This document shows positions 18,100 to 27,400 of a stretch of 53,499 bases of DNA, in pieces. The notes below the pieces were generated by a model. The model saw only the letters and a program-made list of their open reading frames with translations, had not been told where the DNA came from and did not search any database. The stretch's first letter is position 1; each line of letters opens with the position of its first letter. The DNA lies in assembly GCA_021777035.1 (NCBI GenBank), contig JAIQZR010000019.1, positions 1 through 53,499 on the forward strand, written 5' to 3'. Position numbers and translations under genes: made by a program. The stretch is from Candidatus Scalindua sp. (GTDB taxonomy: Bacteria; Planctomycetota; Brocadiia; Brocadiales; Scalinduaceae).

Positions 18100-18633
18100 T
18101 CAGTCATTCTTTTTAATTACAATACCGATGTTAAAAATTTCTTCTCCAGAGGTAAATGGTGTCATCAACCACGAATTTTGACTGTTGCATGTTACACCGG
18201 GAGAGATCTTGACACTTTGTTCATCTTTACTATTGCTGGATGATGATATTGAAAGATCAGCGCCTGCTATAACTATCGGAACAGAGAGATGCATTTCACC
18301 AAATTTTTCATAAATTTTGTTCTTTAAGGTGCCGGCAATCATGTTCGCTACCTCTCCCATAGCATCCTTTGTATCCTGATCCATTTCTAAAACTTCAATA
18401 CCCAGCATGCTTGACGTAATCTTAAGCGCGATATTCCTGGAACAAAAGATGGAAACTATACCGGAATGTTCTCCGGTAAAGCTGACGAGAGATATTACAT
18501 CTGTCGATATCATATCTTCTTTTTGATAGAACGAGCCGTCAGAGTAAATCTCCATTGGTATCATTGTTGAAAATATTTCATTAGTACAACTGACAATGTC
18601 TTCTTGAATATCATCGTAAGCGGTTGTCATCAT
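18100..18633 (-). CDS. cheX: CheX-type CheY-P phosphatase
   Basis: The 177-residue protein is a single CheX-like domain. The phosphatase motif D90-A-M-G-E94-V-A-N97 is intact, with Pro 22 residues after the Asn. GAGGAG precedes an ATGATG start. It directly follows cheY on the minus strand with a gap of 24 bases, so the two are expressed together as a regulator and its eraser. CheX normally acts as a dimer. Confidence 0.88.
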   Translation of the reverse strand: MMTTAYDDIQEDIVSCTNEIFSTMIPMEIYSDGSFYQKEDMISTDVISLVSFTGEHSGIVSIFCSRNIALKITSSMLGIEVLEMDQDTKDAMGEVANMIAGTLKNKIYEKFGEMHLSVPIVIAGADLSISSSSNSKDEQSVKISPGVTCNSQNSWLMTPFTSGEEIFNIGIVIKKND

Positions 18634-18657
18634 TATTAATCTCCTCTTATAGATGAA

Positions 18658-19038
18658 TTATCCTACTAAAAGATAACTTCCGAGTGTGTCACGTAGTTGG
18701 TCTGCAGTAAACGGCTTTGTAAGATAACCGTCAGCGCCACTCTCCTTTGCTTCACTTACTTTAGAATCAGATCCCTCAGTAGTGACCATTACAACCGGTA
18801 TCCTTTTTGGCATATTTAAGGATCTTAAGGTTCTGACGAACTCGATCCCTGACATGTTTGGCATATTCCAATCGAGCAATATTAAATCTAAATCTCCACT
18901 ATCAGATATTCTCTCCAATGCTTGTTTACCGTCTCCCGCTTCTACGAATTCATCAACAATTAGACCGGTTTCCTTTATGTTTCTTTGAATAATCTTTCTC
19001 ATTACGGCAGAATCATCAACCAACAATACTTTTGACAT
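18658..19038 (-). CDS. cheY: CheY-type single-domain response regulator, first gene of che cluster
   Basis: ATG 19038 is preferred to an in-frame GTG at 19047 because AGGAAGGG sits eight bases before it. The 126 residues form a bare receiver with V-D-D, D56 (L-I-L-L-D-W-N-M-P-N-M-S-G), and Y-L-T-K-P-F. This L-L-D-W-N-M-P type of receiver is common in CheY proteins paired with CheX. A sigma-54 site about 214-230 bases upstream on the same strand probably starts the whole leftward chemotaxis transcript here. Confidence 0.92.
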   Translation of the reverse strand: MSKVLLVDDSAVMRKIIQRNIKETGLIVDEFVEAGDGKQALERISDSGDLDLILLDWNMPNMSGIEFVRTLRSLNMPKRIPVVMVTTEGSDSKVSEAKESGADGYLTKPFTADQLRDTLGSYLLVG

Positions 19039-19262
19039 ACAGATCACCCTTCCTTTCTTTTGAAATCTATAAATTAAGTTTTTCTTGCTTCCCCTTTCAA
19101 TGGATCATCTATTTCATGATCATTAAGTCTCAAATTAAGACCATTTTCAACAAACATCATTAAGGGAATATTAGAGTATCGGAACAAGTGGCATAAAATT
19201 TAGAAACAATTCCTACTAACTTAATCTTAATTTTACTGAAGTAAGATTTGAGAAGTTTACTA

Positions 19263-19278
19263 CGCAAAATAGTTGCCA
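19263..19278 (-). promoter_or_regulatory. Sigma-54 (-24/-12) promoter of the chemotaxis cluster
   Basis: Read on the minus strand, TGGCAACTATTTTGCG has TGGCA and TTGC at exact spacing. The predicted transcript start is near 19252, leaving a leader of about 214 bases before cheY. It faces away from a second sigma-54 promoter at 19567. Confidence 0.68.
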
Positions 19279-19566
19279 AATTTACAAATCACAATTAATT
19301 ACTTTCATGCAATACTGGATAATACTTTCAAAACAAGCACATAGAAAAATACTTCCATATTAAAATTTTTATGCTTTGTTAAATAATGGATCTTTAAATC
19401 TACAGCTCGATGGAAAATATTTCCCGGTACGGTTGATATATTAGGCATAACGTACACTATATAGACATTCTTTGGTCTCTTTGAGTTGCCTGCTATCACC
19501 TAAGCCTATGTTCACAGTGGAATATAGTATAATTAGAATGTTTCACAACATTTGAGCGCAACATAA
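19279..19566. other. Region between divergent sigma-54 promoters
   Basis: I see no supported gene. A 64-codon minus-strand open frame (19305-19499) lacks a ribosome-binding site and is probably chance. A shared activator-binding site would be expected here, but I cannot point to one. Confidence 0.45.
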
Positions 19567-19582
19567 TGGCACATGTATTGCG
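19567..19582 (+). promoter_or_regulatory. Sigma-54 (-24/-12) promoter before the microprotein and flgM
   Basis: TGGCACATGTATTGCG is the best match to the sigma-54 consensus in the window (TGGCAC-N5-TTGC). The predicted start is near 19593, about 75 bases before the 48-aa gene. flgM, about 470 bases downstream, may be on the same transcript. Confidence 0.82.
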
Positions 19583-19667
19583 TCGAGAAGTAATTTGTTT
19601 TTCTGCTAAAGTACATTACTAATTTTACGATAATATAATGGAGGAGATTTTTTTAAGGAGATTGATA

Positions 19668-19814
19668 ATGAGACAGTCAGAATGCGAGTTTTATTACGAT
19701 GATATTTATCCCTCAAGTTTAAAGAGGAGACCATCAACTCTTAAAAGTGTTTTGCTATATGTTTCATGGTTTGTAAAGTACTTTTGGCAAAAACTATTAA
19801 AGCTGTCATTGTAA
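19668..19814 (+). CDS. 48-aa microprotein behind a strong sigma-54 promoter
   Basis: AAGGAG lies seven bases before the ATG, an almost ideal start. The protein begins M-R-Q-S-E-C-E-F-Y-Y-D-D-I-Y, continues with a basic patch (L-K-R-R-P), and ends in an aromatic, hydrophobic helix (V-L-L-Y-V-S-W-F-V-K-Y-F-W-Q-K-L-L). The last part could be a short membrane-binding amphipathic helix. I do not recognise the family. The promoter and the position upstream of flgM suggest a motility-linked small regulator or membrane peptide; this is inference. Confidence 0.65.
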   Translation: MRQSECEFYYDDIYPSSLKRRPSTLKSVLLYVSWFVKYFWQKLLKLSL

Positions 19815-20065
19815 TACAAAACGACTATGAAGTGCGCGTGATTAGCAAGTGTACTATTCCATTATTTAAGAAATTATTGAATATGGAACTGAGCGGTCAC
19901 CGTTTTTACAAAAAGATGGCCTGGCATAGCGATTTGGTCGGGTAATGACGATCTCCCGGCTTGAAAGAAAAGATTAGTGACTGTATACTTATATTTGGTA
20001 CATTGTAGCAGAGATATTTTCTTTAGAATAATTATCGGTTTTATACATAGAATGGGGGTTTGAAA

Positions 20066-20401
20066 ATGTCCGTAGATAAAACATCAGGTATTACTCACGC
20101 CCTTCAGGGGAAGATTGCGGGACATCAAAATATCGCAAAATCTGAGGATATTTATAAAGCAGTATCTTCCTCTTCTAAGGACGTACATCAGCTGAAAGTC
20201 GGTGACAAAGTGGAAATTTCCAATGAAGCCAGAGAGCTACAGAAAAAGTTGTCAGACCTGAAGGCAGAGGTAAAGAATATGCCAGATACCAGAGAGGAAA
20301 AGCTAAAGAGTGTTAAGGCACGCATAGAAAGTGGTTTTTACGATCGAGATGCCGTTATAAAAGAAGTTGCCAGGTCAATAAAAGACTCCGGCCAGCTATA
20401 A
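20066..20401 (+). CDS. flgM: Anti-sigma-28 factor FlgM
   Basis: The 111-residue protein starts at ATG 20066 after GGGGG; an in-frame TTG two codons earlier is less likely. The C-terminal half has the FlgM signature: V-E-I-S-N-E-A-R-E-L-Q near the middle, then E-K-L-K-S-V-K-A-R-I-E-S-G-F-Y-D-R-D-A-V-I-K-E-V-A. FlgM holds sigma-28 (FliA) until the hook is complete and is then exported. Its presence implies a sigma-28 late tier of flagellar genes somewhere outside this window. The N-terminus (about 1-50) is disordered, as usual. Confidence 0.93.
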   Translation: MSVDKTSGITHALQGKIAGHQNIAKSEDIYKAVSSSSKDVHQLKVGDKVEISNEARELQKKLSDLKAEVKNMPDTREEKLKSVKARIESGFYDRDAVIKEVARSIKDSGQL

Positions 20402-20481
20402 TGGCAAAGGTGAACTTGCTGGGTCATTCTTCTGTCAAGCAAGACCTTCTACGAAATTATATTGTCTTCATCCTGTCTGAT

Positions 20482-20507
20482 AAAAAAAATCGGGTAATTA
20501 ACCCGAT
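20482..20507 (-). terminator. Intrinsic terminator on the minus strand downstream of flgM
   Basis: On the minus strand a 7-bp perfect stem (ATCGGGT / ACCCGAT, loop of 5) is followed directly by a run of eight T. It points toward flgM. No minus-strand gene is visible upstream of it, so it may block antisense transcription into flgM. On the plus strand the hairpin has no T-run. Confidence 0.7.
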
Positions 20508-20568
20508 CTACACATAAATATACAATATTTAATATTTTTGTATACTTTAACTATAGACACAGTAAGTC

Positions 20569-20781
20569 ATGAGTACGATAAAGTGCGGATCCACATTAAC
20601 GGTTAATTCTCAAAATAAGAAGAAATATCTGGGGATTTATTTTGCGTGTTGTAATGTGTATGGACGAATATATAACCACTCTTCGACCCATTATGAAGGG
20701 AAATGCCCCAGATGCCTTCGCCGTTTAACGATAAAGATTGGTGAGGGTGGAGTGAATAGTAGGATTTTTGTTGCATCTTGA
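20569..20781 (+). CDS. Small conserved CxxC protein, unknown function (70 aa)
   Basis: The protein has two Cys clusters, F-A-C-C-N-V-Y-G-R-I-Y near residues 25-35 and G-K-C-P-R-C-L-R-R-L near 46-55, followed by K-I-G-E-G-G. The paired Cys suggest a zinc-ribbon fold. I recall short proteins with F-x-C-C-x-V-Y-G-R-I-Y and G-R-C-P-R-C from planctomycete genomes, but I cannot verify that here. There is no clear ribosome-binding site. Function is unknown. It lies after flgM and before a long non-coding stretch. Confidence 0.7.
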   Translation: MSTIKCGSTLTVNSQNKKKYLGIYFACCNVYGRIYNHSSTHYEGKCPRCLRRLTIKIGEGGVNSRIFVAS

Positions 20782-21252
20782 ATGGTTAACAGGAACATGT
20801 GTTACAGTTTTGTTCTCTTCTCTTCTCTATAGCTTTAACGTCCTCATATCTTCGTTTCCAGTGATAATAAGAGTTCCGAAAACACCGGAGATAGAGCCGG
20901 ATTTTATAAACAATGTGCCATGTTACTCCAGGTTCAACTGTAGAATCCTTTCAAAATCAGAGAGAAAATTTTCTCCTTACAGCCAAATTCCACCTTAATA
21001 GTCAGCTATTTCTCAATGTCTTTTCATGTACAATAATATAAAAGTTTTCTTCTAATATCGTCCGGAATATCAACGCTGTGGTTAAAATAACTACAAATAT
21101 TGCGATAATCTTTTTGCTCGCTACATATTTATACAAAATTTATGAGATAAAAATTGAATGTTATTCATCCTGATAACCCTATAGGTTCAGGTCTTGTTTA
21201 AAACAGGAAACCTCCAAGCTGTTCTGTCACTAAAATCATCAATACCAGAAAT
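20782..21252. other. Non-coding stretch
   Basis: I see no gene I can support. Open frames here are short, lack ribosome-binding sites and show no protein-like pattern. No tRNA or rRNA pattern is visible. Confidence 0.45.
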
Positions 21253-21268
21253 TGGCAACAGTTTTGCG
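21253..21268 (+). promoter_or_regulatory. Sigma-54 (-24/-12) promoter upstream of the giant hybrid kinase
   Basis: TGGCAACAGTTTTGCG has TGGCA and TTGC at exact spacing; it is nearly the same as the minus-strand che promoter (TGGCAACTATTTTGCG). The predicted start is near 21279. A MITE now sits between this promoter and the coding region. Confidence 0.68.
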
Positions 21269-21334
21269 ATACGATCCATATGGAATATTATTAAATTTCT
21301 CTCAGAACGAGTTATAAAGGAAAATTATATTATG

Positions 21335-21492
21335 TCAGCAGTGTCCGGTTAGGTTTTTGCGAGTACGGTTTTTTATGCCGATCTGTTGGAAGATACGTAG
21401 GGCGAGGCTTTAGCCTTGCGCTTAATGTACGAAAGCAAACCTAAAGGATTGCCCTACGTGCTACATACAAAAACCTAACCGGACACTGCTGA
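21335..21492. mobile_element. 158-bp MITE with 25-bp terminal inverted repeats and 7-bp target duplication
   Basis: The ends are perfect 25-bp inverted repeats (21335-21359 and 21468-21492), beginning TCAGCAGTGTCCGGTTAGG. They are flanked by the direct repeat TATTATG (21328-21334 and 21493-21499). The interior is self-complementary (ACGTAGGGC with GCCCTACGT, and a GGC-TTTA-GCC hairpin) and encodes no transposase. This is a non-autonomous transposable element, movable in trans by a full-length element with the same ends. It sits in the leader between a sigma-54 promoter and the genes at 21513 and 21710. Confidence 0.9.
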
Positions 21493-21512
21493 TATTATGC
21501 GGAAAAAACAAA

Positions 21513-21713
21513 ATGGAAGATTTTGCCACTTACTATGAAACAAAAGCACATGAAATTTATTGGGTAAGGTTTGCTGATAGAAGAACGTATTTTTCCAATA
21601 ATCCATATATTTTGGATGACGGAGAAGAGGTGATACTTTGTTTGGCAGGAGCCGTTTCCCGATGGCGAGCGATTAACAATTACCACGTATATCCAATATT
21701 CAGCAGACCATGA
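21513..21713 (+). CDS. Short open frame coupled to the giant kinase gene (66 aa)
   Basis: The frame begins [11 protein letters not shown] and reads as a plausible soluble protein with many aromatic residues. Its stop overlaps the kinase start as ATGA, the usual pattern for coupled genes, and the kinase itself has no ribosome-binding site. However, this frame has no ribosome-binding site either, and it starts only 21 bases after the MITE. I do not recognise it. It could instead be non-coding leader of the kinase gene. Confidence 0.45.
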   Translation: MEDFATYYETKAHEIYWVRFADRRTYFSNNPYILDDGEEVILCLAGAVSRWRAINNYHVYPIFSRP

Positions 21714-24700
21714 ATATCCAAAAGTTTAAAACACTAAAATATCAAATCTTCTTTATTTCGACGATTTTATTCTGTGTACTGGTTGCACTGTCAGGAATGT
21801 CAATAAAAAGATCATTTGAAACGAAAAGGCTATCGGAAGAGTATGCGACAAAGAATAAAATTGCCGGTCACTTGAATGCTGCGGCAGGGTGGCAGGCCAT
21901 TGAACGTGGTTATGGAGCCACGATAATAGGGAACAGTGAAGTAGACTCACCTCCCCTATTCTCAAAATTCCTTGAAATGGCAGGGAATGGTGACTCTGAA
22001 GTCGAACAGGCTGAAGAGCACATAAGAAAACTATCAAGTACCTGGAAAAACGACGCATTTGAAAAGAGGCTGAATATATGGCGTAAAAGTTATGAGACTC
22101 TCACGCTTACCCGCCTCAGGATTCAAAATAAAGAGATTTCTAAAGATGAATGGATTGATATTATTACTCTTAACATCACTAATGAATTTAACTTGCGTAA
22201 TATCACCTTTGCTCCGCAAGAAAATGAAGAAAAATTACTCTATTTGAATAATGTCATACGTCCCAATGTTGCAAGGTTATGCGAATATGCGGGAAGGGAG
22301 AGGGCTCTTATCGGCAATACTATCGCATCCGAAACACCTTTCTGTAACGAGACAATTAACAGGATCGAGCGCTACCGTTCCATAGTAGACCAATCCCTTG
22401 AACAGGTTATGATTTTAAAAAAGTTGCCATCTACTTCAAGTCAGACGAAACAGGCGATAGAGATATTTGAGAAGGAGTTCCTGGAATCATTTCAACTATT
22501 AAGGAAGGAGGTTTTCTCGTCAAGCGAAAGACAATGTGAAGATAAAAAGAGAGCCAAAAACCAGATTGTGGAGAGACGTCTGAACTTTCGTAATTATTCA
22601 TACGAAATATCTTCAGATTTGTTGAATATAAGCAGACACAAAAACGTAATAGCATTAGCAAGATCTTTGAAAGGAGAAGAAAACCCTCATATCTCTGAAC
22701 GGCTGATAGCAGTGGAAAATCTATTTAGCACTTTTTCTAAAATAAAAAGAAACTTTGCACAAATTCGGTATCTGGATAACTTCGGGTACGAGCGTGTACG
22801 TGTTGATTTTGATGGCAATGACACCAAAATAATTCCCGATACGCAGTTACAGGACAAAAGCGACAGATATTATTTCAAAGAATCCGTAAACCTATTACCT
22901 GGAGTAACATATACATCTCCCCTCGATCTTAACATAGATCATGGAGCTATTGAATACCCATACAAACCTGTTATTCGCTTTGCTACACCCGTTTTCGTGG
23001 ATGGAGAGAAAATCGGAGTTATCGTCTTTAATCTGCTGGCAAATACTACCTTTTTATTACACAAGGCTCCGGAGAAAGAAGGAGAAGGAGAGTATATTTT
23101 AGCAAATCAAGATGGGTTTTATCTCCATCACCCGGATGAAGCGAAAGAGTGGGGAATGATGGCGTTACTTGACAAATCTCACCATAATATAAGACAAGAC
23201 TATCCTGATGTTGCAGAACAAATCCTTTCAGGCAGAGTTGGGGATGTGCGTTTAACATCCGGAGAATTGTTGGTTTATGAACCGTTCTTTCTCAATTCTG
23301 AGTTTGACACAGATAAATTCTGGGTAATTGTTAAACGAGTTCAAGGAGTAAAATATCCGGTTGGAGCTTCAGCCTGGATTGATGCGGCAACGAAGGCAAT
23401 CGATACCGGATTAGCTATATCAAATATTGCCGGTGAAGAGGCAAATACGGCCACGTTAAGAATGAAGTCTGCTGCAAAGAGAAGCATGTGGATCAGTTAC
23501 ATTATTCTTTGTTCTACAACTTCTGTTTTCTTCCTCTTCATTCGATGGTCAAGGAACCGGGTTTTAAATCCCATTCAAAACCTGACCAGGATTACTCAAA
23601 AAATAGCAGGAGGTAGCTATCTACAAAGAGCAGAGGTTAAGACAATAGACGAGATTGGTACACTGGCCAACAACTTTAACATAATGACGAATAAACTTAC
23701 TAACGAAATCGCCGAAAGAAAGAGGCTATCTTGCGCCGTTGAAAACAGCGCCACTTCGGTAATGATTACTGATAGAAGAGGCAGAATTGAATATGTCAAT
23801 CCCAGGTTCACAGAACTGACCGGTTATACTCCCGAAGAAGTGCTTGGACAAAGCCCGAGTATATTAAAATCCGGCAAGACCCCAATCGAGGAATACGAGA
23901 AATTGTTGGAGACTATTAAACCCGGCGGTACATGGCGAGGAGAATTTTGCAATAAGAAAAAAAACAGCGTACTCTACTGGGAGTATTCGTCTATTTCATC
24001 AGTCTGCGACGATAAAGGCGACATTATCAATTTTATTTCTGTTAATGAGGATATTTCAAAACGCAAGCAAATGGAGAGTATGTTGAGAAGGAGTGAAAAG
24101 ACTGCTCTGGTTAAGAGAAAAGAAGCATTCGATGCCCAAAAAAGAGCGGAAGCAGTTGCGCTTTCAGAGGAAATCCTTGGTAGGCTCCTGCACCTGACAC
24201 ATCAAACTCTCACTATGCAGGAATTTCTCAAGCAGGCATTGGATATAATACTGAGCTCCATAACATGGCTGGGCGTGCTCCCCAGCGGAGGTATCTTTCT
24301 CACTGACAAAACAGAACAAGTAGAGACCCTGAAACTCGTAACTGTGCACCATCTTCCGCCCGAACTACAGACATTATGCGCACAGGTCTCTTTCGGGAAA
24401 TGTATGTGTGGCCGTGCTGCATCGACACGTGACGTTCAATACTCTGATTGCATAGACGACCGTCATGAAGTTCGATTTGAAGGCATGATGCCGCACGGGC
24501 ACTATAACGTACCCATAACGCAGGAAGATAATGTACTCGGTGTTTTAGTGCTGTATCTCCGGGAAGGCCACAAGCAGGTGGAGGACGAGATAATATTTCT
24601 GCGTAAACTTTCAAATGTGTTGAGCATAGGTATTTCACAAAGGCATGCAGAAGATGCGCGGAAGAAGGCAGAAGCAGCATTACATAAGGAGACGTCGCTT

Positions 24701-26860
24701 ATTCGTTTGTTGCAGCAAATAGCGGTTACGGCCAATGAAGCCTCTTCTGTAGATGAAGTCATGCGGGTCTGTTTAGGTAAAGTGTGCGAGTTTACAAAAT
24801 TCACACTTGGGCATGTATACCTGTTGGATTTAAATGAAAACCTGGTACCTTCGGGACTGTGGTTTTCCAACCGCTATCAGAAGTATAAAGTATTTATGGA
24901 AATTACTAACTCTACCACATTTGTTAAAGGTGTCGGTCTACCGGGGATGGTATTTCAAGGTAGAAAACCCGTGTGGATTACCGATTTAACAAAACATTCT
25001 AATTTCCCCCGGGCAAAATTAACGAAGAATCTCAACATTCAAAGTGGGTTTGCTTTTCCTGTTTTGGAACAAAATAAAGTTGTGGCAGTGTTAGAGTTCT
25101 TTTCCGCCGAAAGGCTAGAGCCGGATGAGTCTTTACTGCAGATAATATCGCCGCTTGCTACTCAACTTGGAAGGGTAACAGAGAGAAAACGGGCAGAAAA
25201 ACAGCTGTATCTGGCCAAGAATGCAGCCGAAGCCGCCAACAATGCCAAGAGTGAGTTCCTGGCCAATATGAGTCATGAGATACGCACACCGATGAACGGT
25301 ATAATGGGAATGACGGAACTCTTGATTGACACAACGCTGACTCATGAACAGCGAGATTATATCTACACAGTTCGTGAAAGCTCAGATGCTCTGTTGACCA
25401 TTATCAACGATATTCTTGACTTCACCAAGATAGAATCGGGAAAAATGGAATTGGAGAATATAGATTTTGATCTGCGCATTACCGTGGAAAGTACCATCGA
25501 TATTCTAGCCATTAAAGCAAACGAGAAAGAACTGGAATTATCCTGTTTTATAGACCCGGAAGTTCCAGCTCTCTTGCGTGGTGATCCGGGAAGATTGCGG
25601 CAGGTACTGATTAACCTCATCGGCAACGCACTCAAGTTTACCAGTAAAGGTGAGGTGGCAATCAGCATTGTCCTGGAGGAAGAGACAAAATCACATGCAA
25701 TTGTAAAATTTACCGTTCGAGACACCGGTATTGGTATTCCTGCCGATCGAATGGATCTTCTGTTCGAATCATTTTCCCAGATGGATGCCTCTACAACCAG
25801 AAAATATGGTGGTACCGGCCTGGGGCTGGCAATCTCTCAAAAGATCGTCGAGTTAATGGGTAGTCAAATAGATGTGGAAAGTAATGAGGGAAAGGGTTCA
25901 ACCTTCCGGTTTACAATCTTGCTGGACAAACAGCCTGATGAACAGCGACAGGTACCACTTGAACCAGGCAATTTAGAAAATCTGAGAGTGCTTATCGTCG
26001 ATGACAACGATACAAATCGACAAATCTTCAGGACATACCTGGAATCCTGTAATTGCCGGGTTGAAGAAGCTGACTCGGCGAAGGAAGCCATGAAGAAACT
26101 GTATGATGCTGTTAACGGAAAGAATGCTTTCCAAGTTGCTTTGCTTGATCGATCTATGCCTGAAATGGATGGAGAATTGCTTGGCAAGAAGATAAAGGCT
26201 GATCCTCAACTTAAAAACCTGAATCTCGTTATGCTGACTTCTGCCGGTCAGCAAGGAGATGCTGAGCACTTCAGGAACTTGGGGTTTGCGGCATACCTGA
26301 CTAAACCGATAAAGCAGCTACCGTTATTAGAATGTCTCAGGATTGCCACAGGGAAGCATAAGGGAGTTGAAGAAGAGACCTCCAGACAGATAGTTACACA
26401 GTATTCTATCCCTGAATATCACAAACAACGTGCTCGCATACTTCTCGCGGAGGACAATCTAATTAATCAAAAAGTAGCTTTACGTATTTTAGAAAAGAAA
26501 CTTGGATACCATGCTGATGTTGTTACTACTGGCAAAGAGGTAATAGACTTGCTGGAGAAATTTGATTACGACCTGCTATTGATGGACTGCCAGATGCCGG
26601 AAATGGACGGTTATGAGGCTACGCGTAATATACGTGATAAGAATTCACCTGTCAGAAATCACAGTATTCCGATTATAGCCATGACTGCCCACACCATGAA
26701 AGGTGACAGGGAGAAATGTCTTGAGGCTGGTATGGACGATTACATTTCCAAGCCGATTAATACAAAAAAACTTGGAGAAGCGATAGAGAGTTTTCTTCAC
26801 GCGAGTAGCACGGAACAACAATCTTTGCGGACAGCAAAACCGGTTATACAGAAGTCATAA
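21710..26860 (+). CDS. Giant membrane hybrid histidine kinase (NIT-Cache-HAMP-PAS-GAF-GAF-HisKA-HATPase-REC-REC)
   Basis: The 1716-residue protein is anchored by helices near 10-30 and 593-613. The extracytoplasmic part (about 32-590) begins with helices resembling a NIT nitrate/nitrite-sensing domain ([10 protein letters not shown] and [10 protein letters not shown]), then a Cache-like domain (about 340-500). Inside the cell follow HAMP (about 615-665), PAS (about 675-790), two GAF domains (about 820-980 and 1005-1160), HisKA with H1189 in [12 protein letters not shown], HATPase, and two receivers (D1480, D1626), both with intact key residues. The kinase has no ribosome-binding site, and its start overlaps the previous open frame by ATGA. 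If the NIT call is right the ligand may be nitrate or nitrite; that is inference. Confidence 0.93.
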   Translation: MNIQKFKTLKYQIFFISTILFCVLVALSGMSIKRSFETKRLSEEYATKNKIAGHLNAAAGWQAIERGYGATIIGNSEVDSPPLFSKFLEMAGNGDSEVEQAEEHIRKLSSTWKNDAFEKRLNIWRKSYETLTLTRLRIQNKEISKDEWIDIITLNITNEFNLRNITFAPQENEEKLLYLNNVIRPNVARLCEYAGRERALIGNTIASETPFCNETINRIERYRSIVDQSLEQVMILKKLPSTSSQTKQAIEIFEKEFLESFQLLRKEVFSSSERQCEDKKRAKNQIVERRLNFRNYSYEISSDLLNISRHKNVIALARSLKGEENPHISERLIAVENLFSTFSKIKRNFAQIRYLDNFGYERVRVDFDGNDTKIIPDTQLQDKSDRYYFKESVNLLPGVTYTSPLDLNIDHGAIEYPYKPVIRFATPVFVDGEKIGVIVFNLLANTTFLLHKAPEKEGEGEYILANQDGFYLHHPDEAKEWGMMALLDKSHHNIRQDYPDVAEQILSGRVGDVRLTSGELLVYEPFFLNSEFDTDKFWVIVKRVQGVKYPVGASAWIDAATKAIDTGLAISNIAGEEANTATLRMKSAAKRSMWISYIILCSTTSVFFLFIRWSRNRVLNPIQNLTRITQKIAGGSYLQRAEVKTIDEIGTLANNFNIMTNKLTNEIAERKRLSCAVENSATSVMITDRRGRIEYVNPRFTELTGYTPEEVLGQSPSILKSGKTPIEEYEKLLETIKPGGTWRGEFCNKKKNSVLYWEYSSISSVCDDKGDIINFISVNEDISKRKQMESMLRRSEKTALVKRKEAFDAQKRAEAVALSEEILGRLLHLTHQTLTMQEFLKQALDIILSSITWLGVLPSGGIFLTDKTEQVETLKLVTVHHLPPELQTLCAQVSFGKCMCGRAASTRDVQYSDCIDDRHEVRFEGMMPHGHYNVPITQEDNVLGVLVLYLREGHKQVEDEIIFLRKLSNVLSIGISQRHAEDARKKAEAALHKETSLIRLLQQIAVTANEASSVDEVMRVCLGKVCEFTKFTLGHVYLLDLNENLVPSGLWFSNRYQKYKVFMEITNSTTFVKGVGLPGMVFQGRKPVWITDLTKHSNFPRAKLTKNLNIQSGFAFPVLEQNKVVAVLEFFSAERLEPDESLLQIISPLATQLGRVTERKRAEKQLYLAKNAAEAANNAKSEFLANMSHEIRTPMNGIMGMTELLIDTTLTHEQRDYIYTVRESSDALLTIINDILDFTKIESGKMELENIDFDLRITVESTIDILAIKANEKELELSCFIDPEVPALLRGDPGRLRQVLINLIGNALKFTSKGEVAISIVLEEETKSHAIVKFTVRDTGIGIPADRMDLLFESFSQMDASTTRKYGGTGLGLAISQKIVELMGSQIDVESNEGKGSTFRFTILLDKQPDEQRQVPLEPGNLENLRVLIVDDNDTNRQIFRTYLESCNCRVEEADSAKEAMKKLYDAVNGKNAFQVALLDRSMPEMDGELLGKKIKADPQLKNLNLVMLTSAGQQGDAEHFRNLGFAAYLTKPIKQLPLLECLRIATGKHKGVEEETSRQIVTQYSIPEYHKQRARILLAEDNLINQKVALRILEKKLGYHADVVTTGKEVIDLLEKFDYDLLLMDCQMPEMDGYEATRNIRDKNSPVRNHSIPIIAMTAHTMKGDREKCLEAGMDDYISKPINTKKLGEAIESFLHASSTEQQSLRTAKPVIQKS

Positions 26861-26905
26861 ACACAAAAATGTTACAGGTGACAAATAGCAGTAAATAATC
26901 GATAC

Positions 26906-26937
26906 TCCTTCTATCGCATACTGACCTGATAGAAGGA
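26906..26937. repeat. Perfect 10-bp inverted repeat between kinase and cheY
   Basis: TCCTTCTATC and GATAGAAGGA form a 10-bp stem with a 12-base loop, 46 bases after the kinase stop. No T-run follows, so it is a poor intrinsic terminator; it may be an mRNA-stability hairpin or protein-binding site. Confidence 0.55.
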
Positions 26938-27016
26938 AGGGTAACAGGATAAAAAATGGAACATCTGAATATTAGTTTTTCACTTGATAAATTCTGTCTA
27001 ATTTTAGGAGAGCGTT

Positions 27017-27400
27017 ATGGCAAAAACATTATTGATAGTCGATGATTCACCGATTGCACGAAAAATAACGAAAAGAATCCTTCCCAAGGAAGACGAGTTT
27101 GAAATATTCGAAGCAACAAACGGATTGGAAGGATTGGATAAGTTTAAGGAGATAAGTCCTGACATCACGTTTATGGATCTTACCATGCCCGTAATGGATG
27201 GACTGGAAGCGCTTGAAGAAATAATAAAGATTGATAGAAACGCCATAGTTATCGTATCTACGGCAGATGTACAGCCAAAATCCATTGAAAAGGTAATGTC
27301 GCTGGGAGCATTTGACGTAATAAGGAAACCGCCGAAACAAGAAAATGTTAAAAAAGTTTTATTAAAGGCTTATGAAAAAATTAGTAGTGGAGGGCAATGA
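27017..27400 (+). CDS. cheY: CheY-type single-domain response regulator
   Basis: The 127-residue bare receiver has V-D-D-S, D54 (T-F-M-D-L-T-M-P-V-M-D-G) and a Lys in V-I-R-K-P-P. It overlaps the CheC gene that follows by four bases (ATGA), so regulator and phosphatase are made together. AGGAG precedes the ATG. Confidence 0.92.
   Translation: MAKTLLIVDDSPIARKITKRILPKEDEFEIFEATNGLEGLDKFKEISPDITFMDLTMPVMDGLEALEEIIKIDRNAIVIVSTADVQPKSIEKVMSLGAFDVIRKPPKQENVKKVLLKAYEKISSGGQ

Noticed and set aside
19305-19499. A 64-codon minus-strand frame between the divergent promoters
   Set aside because: No ribosome-binding site, and it lies upstream of the minus-strand sigma-54 promoter, so it would not be on that transcript.
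19922-19937. TGGCATAGCGATTTGG before flgM as a sigma-54 site
   Set aside because: The invariant GC at -12 is absent (TG instead). A further site near 20000 has the wrong spacing by one base.
19880-19980. Paired segments before flgM that looked like a riboswitch
   Set aside because: I checked for the GEMM c-di-GMP-I pattern and it does not fit; the stems are short and interrupted.
20768-20998. A 76-codon plus-strand frame overlapping the CxxC gene
   Set aside because: No start signal and no protein-like pattern; it overlaps a better gene.
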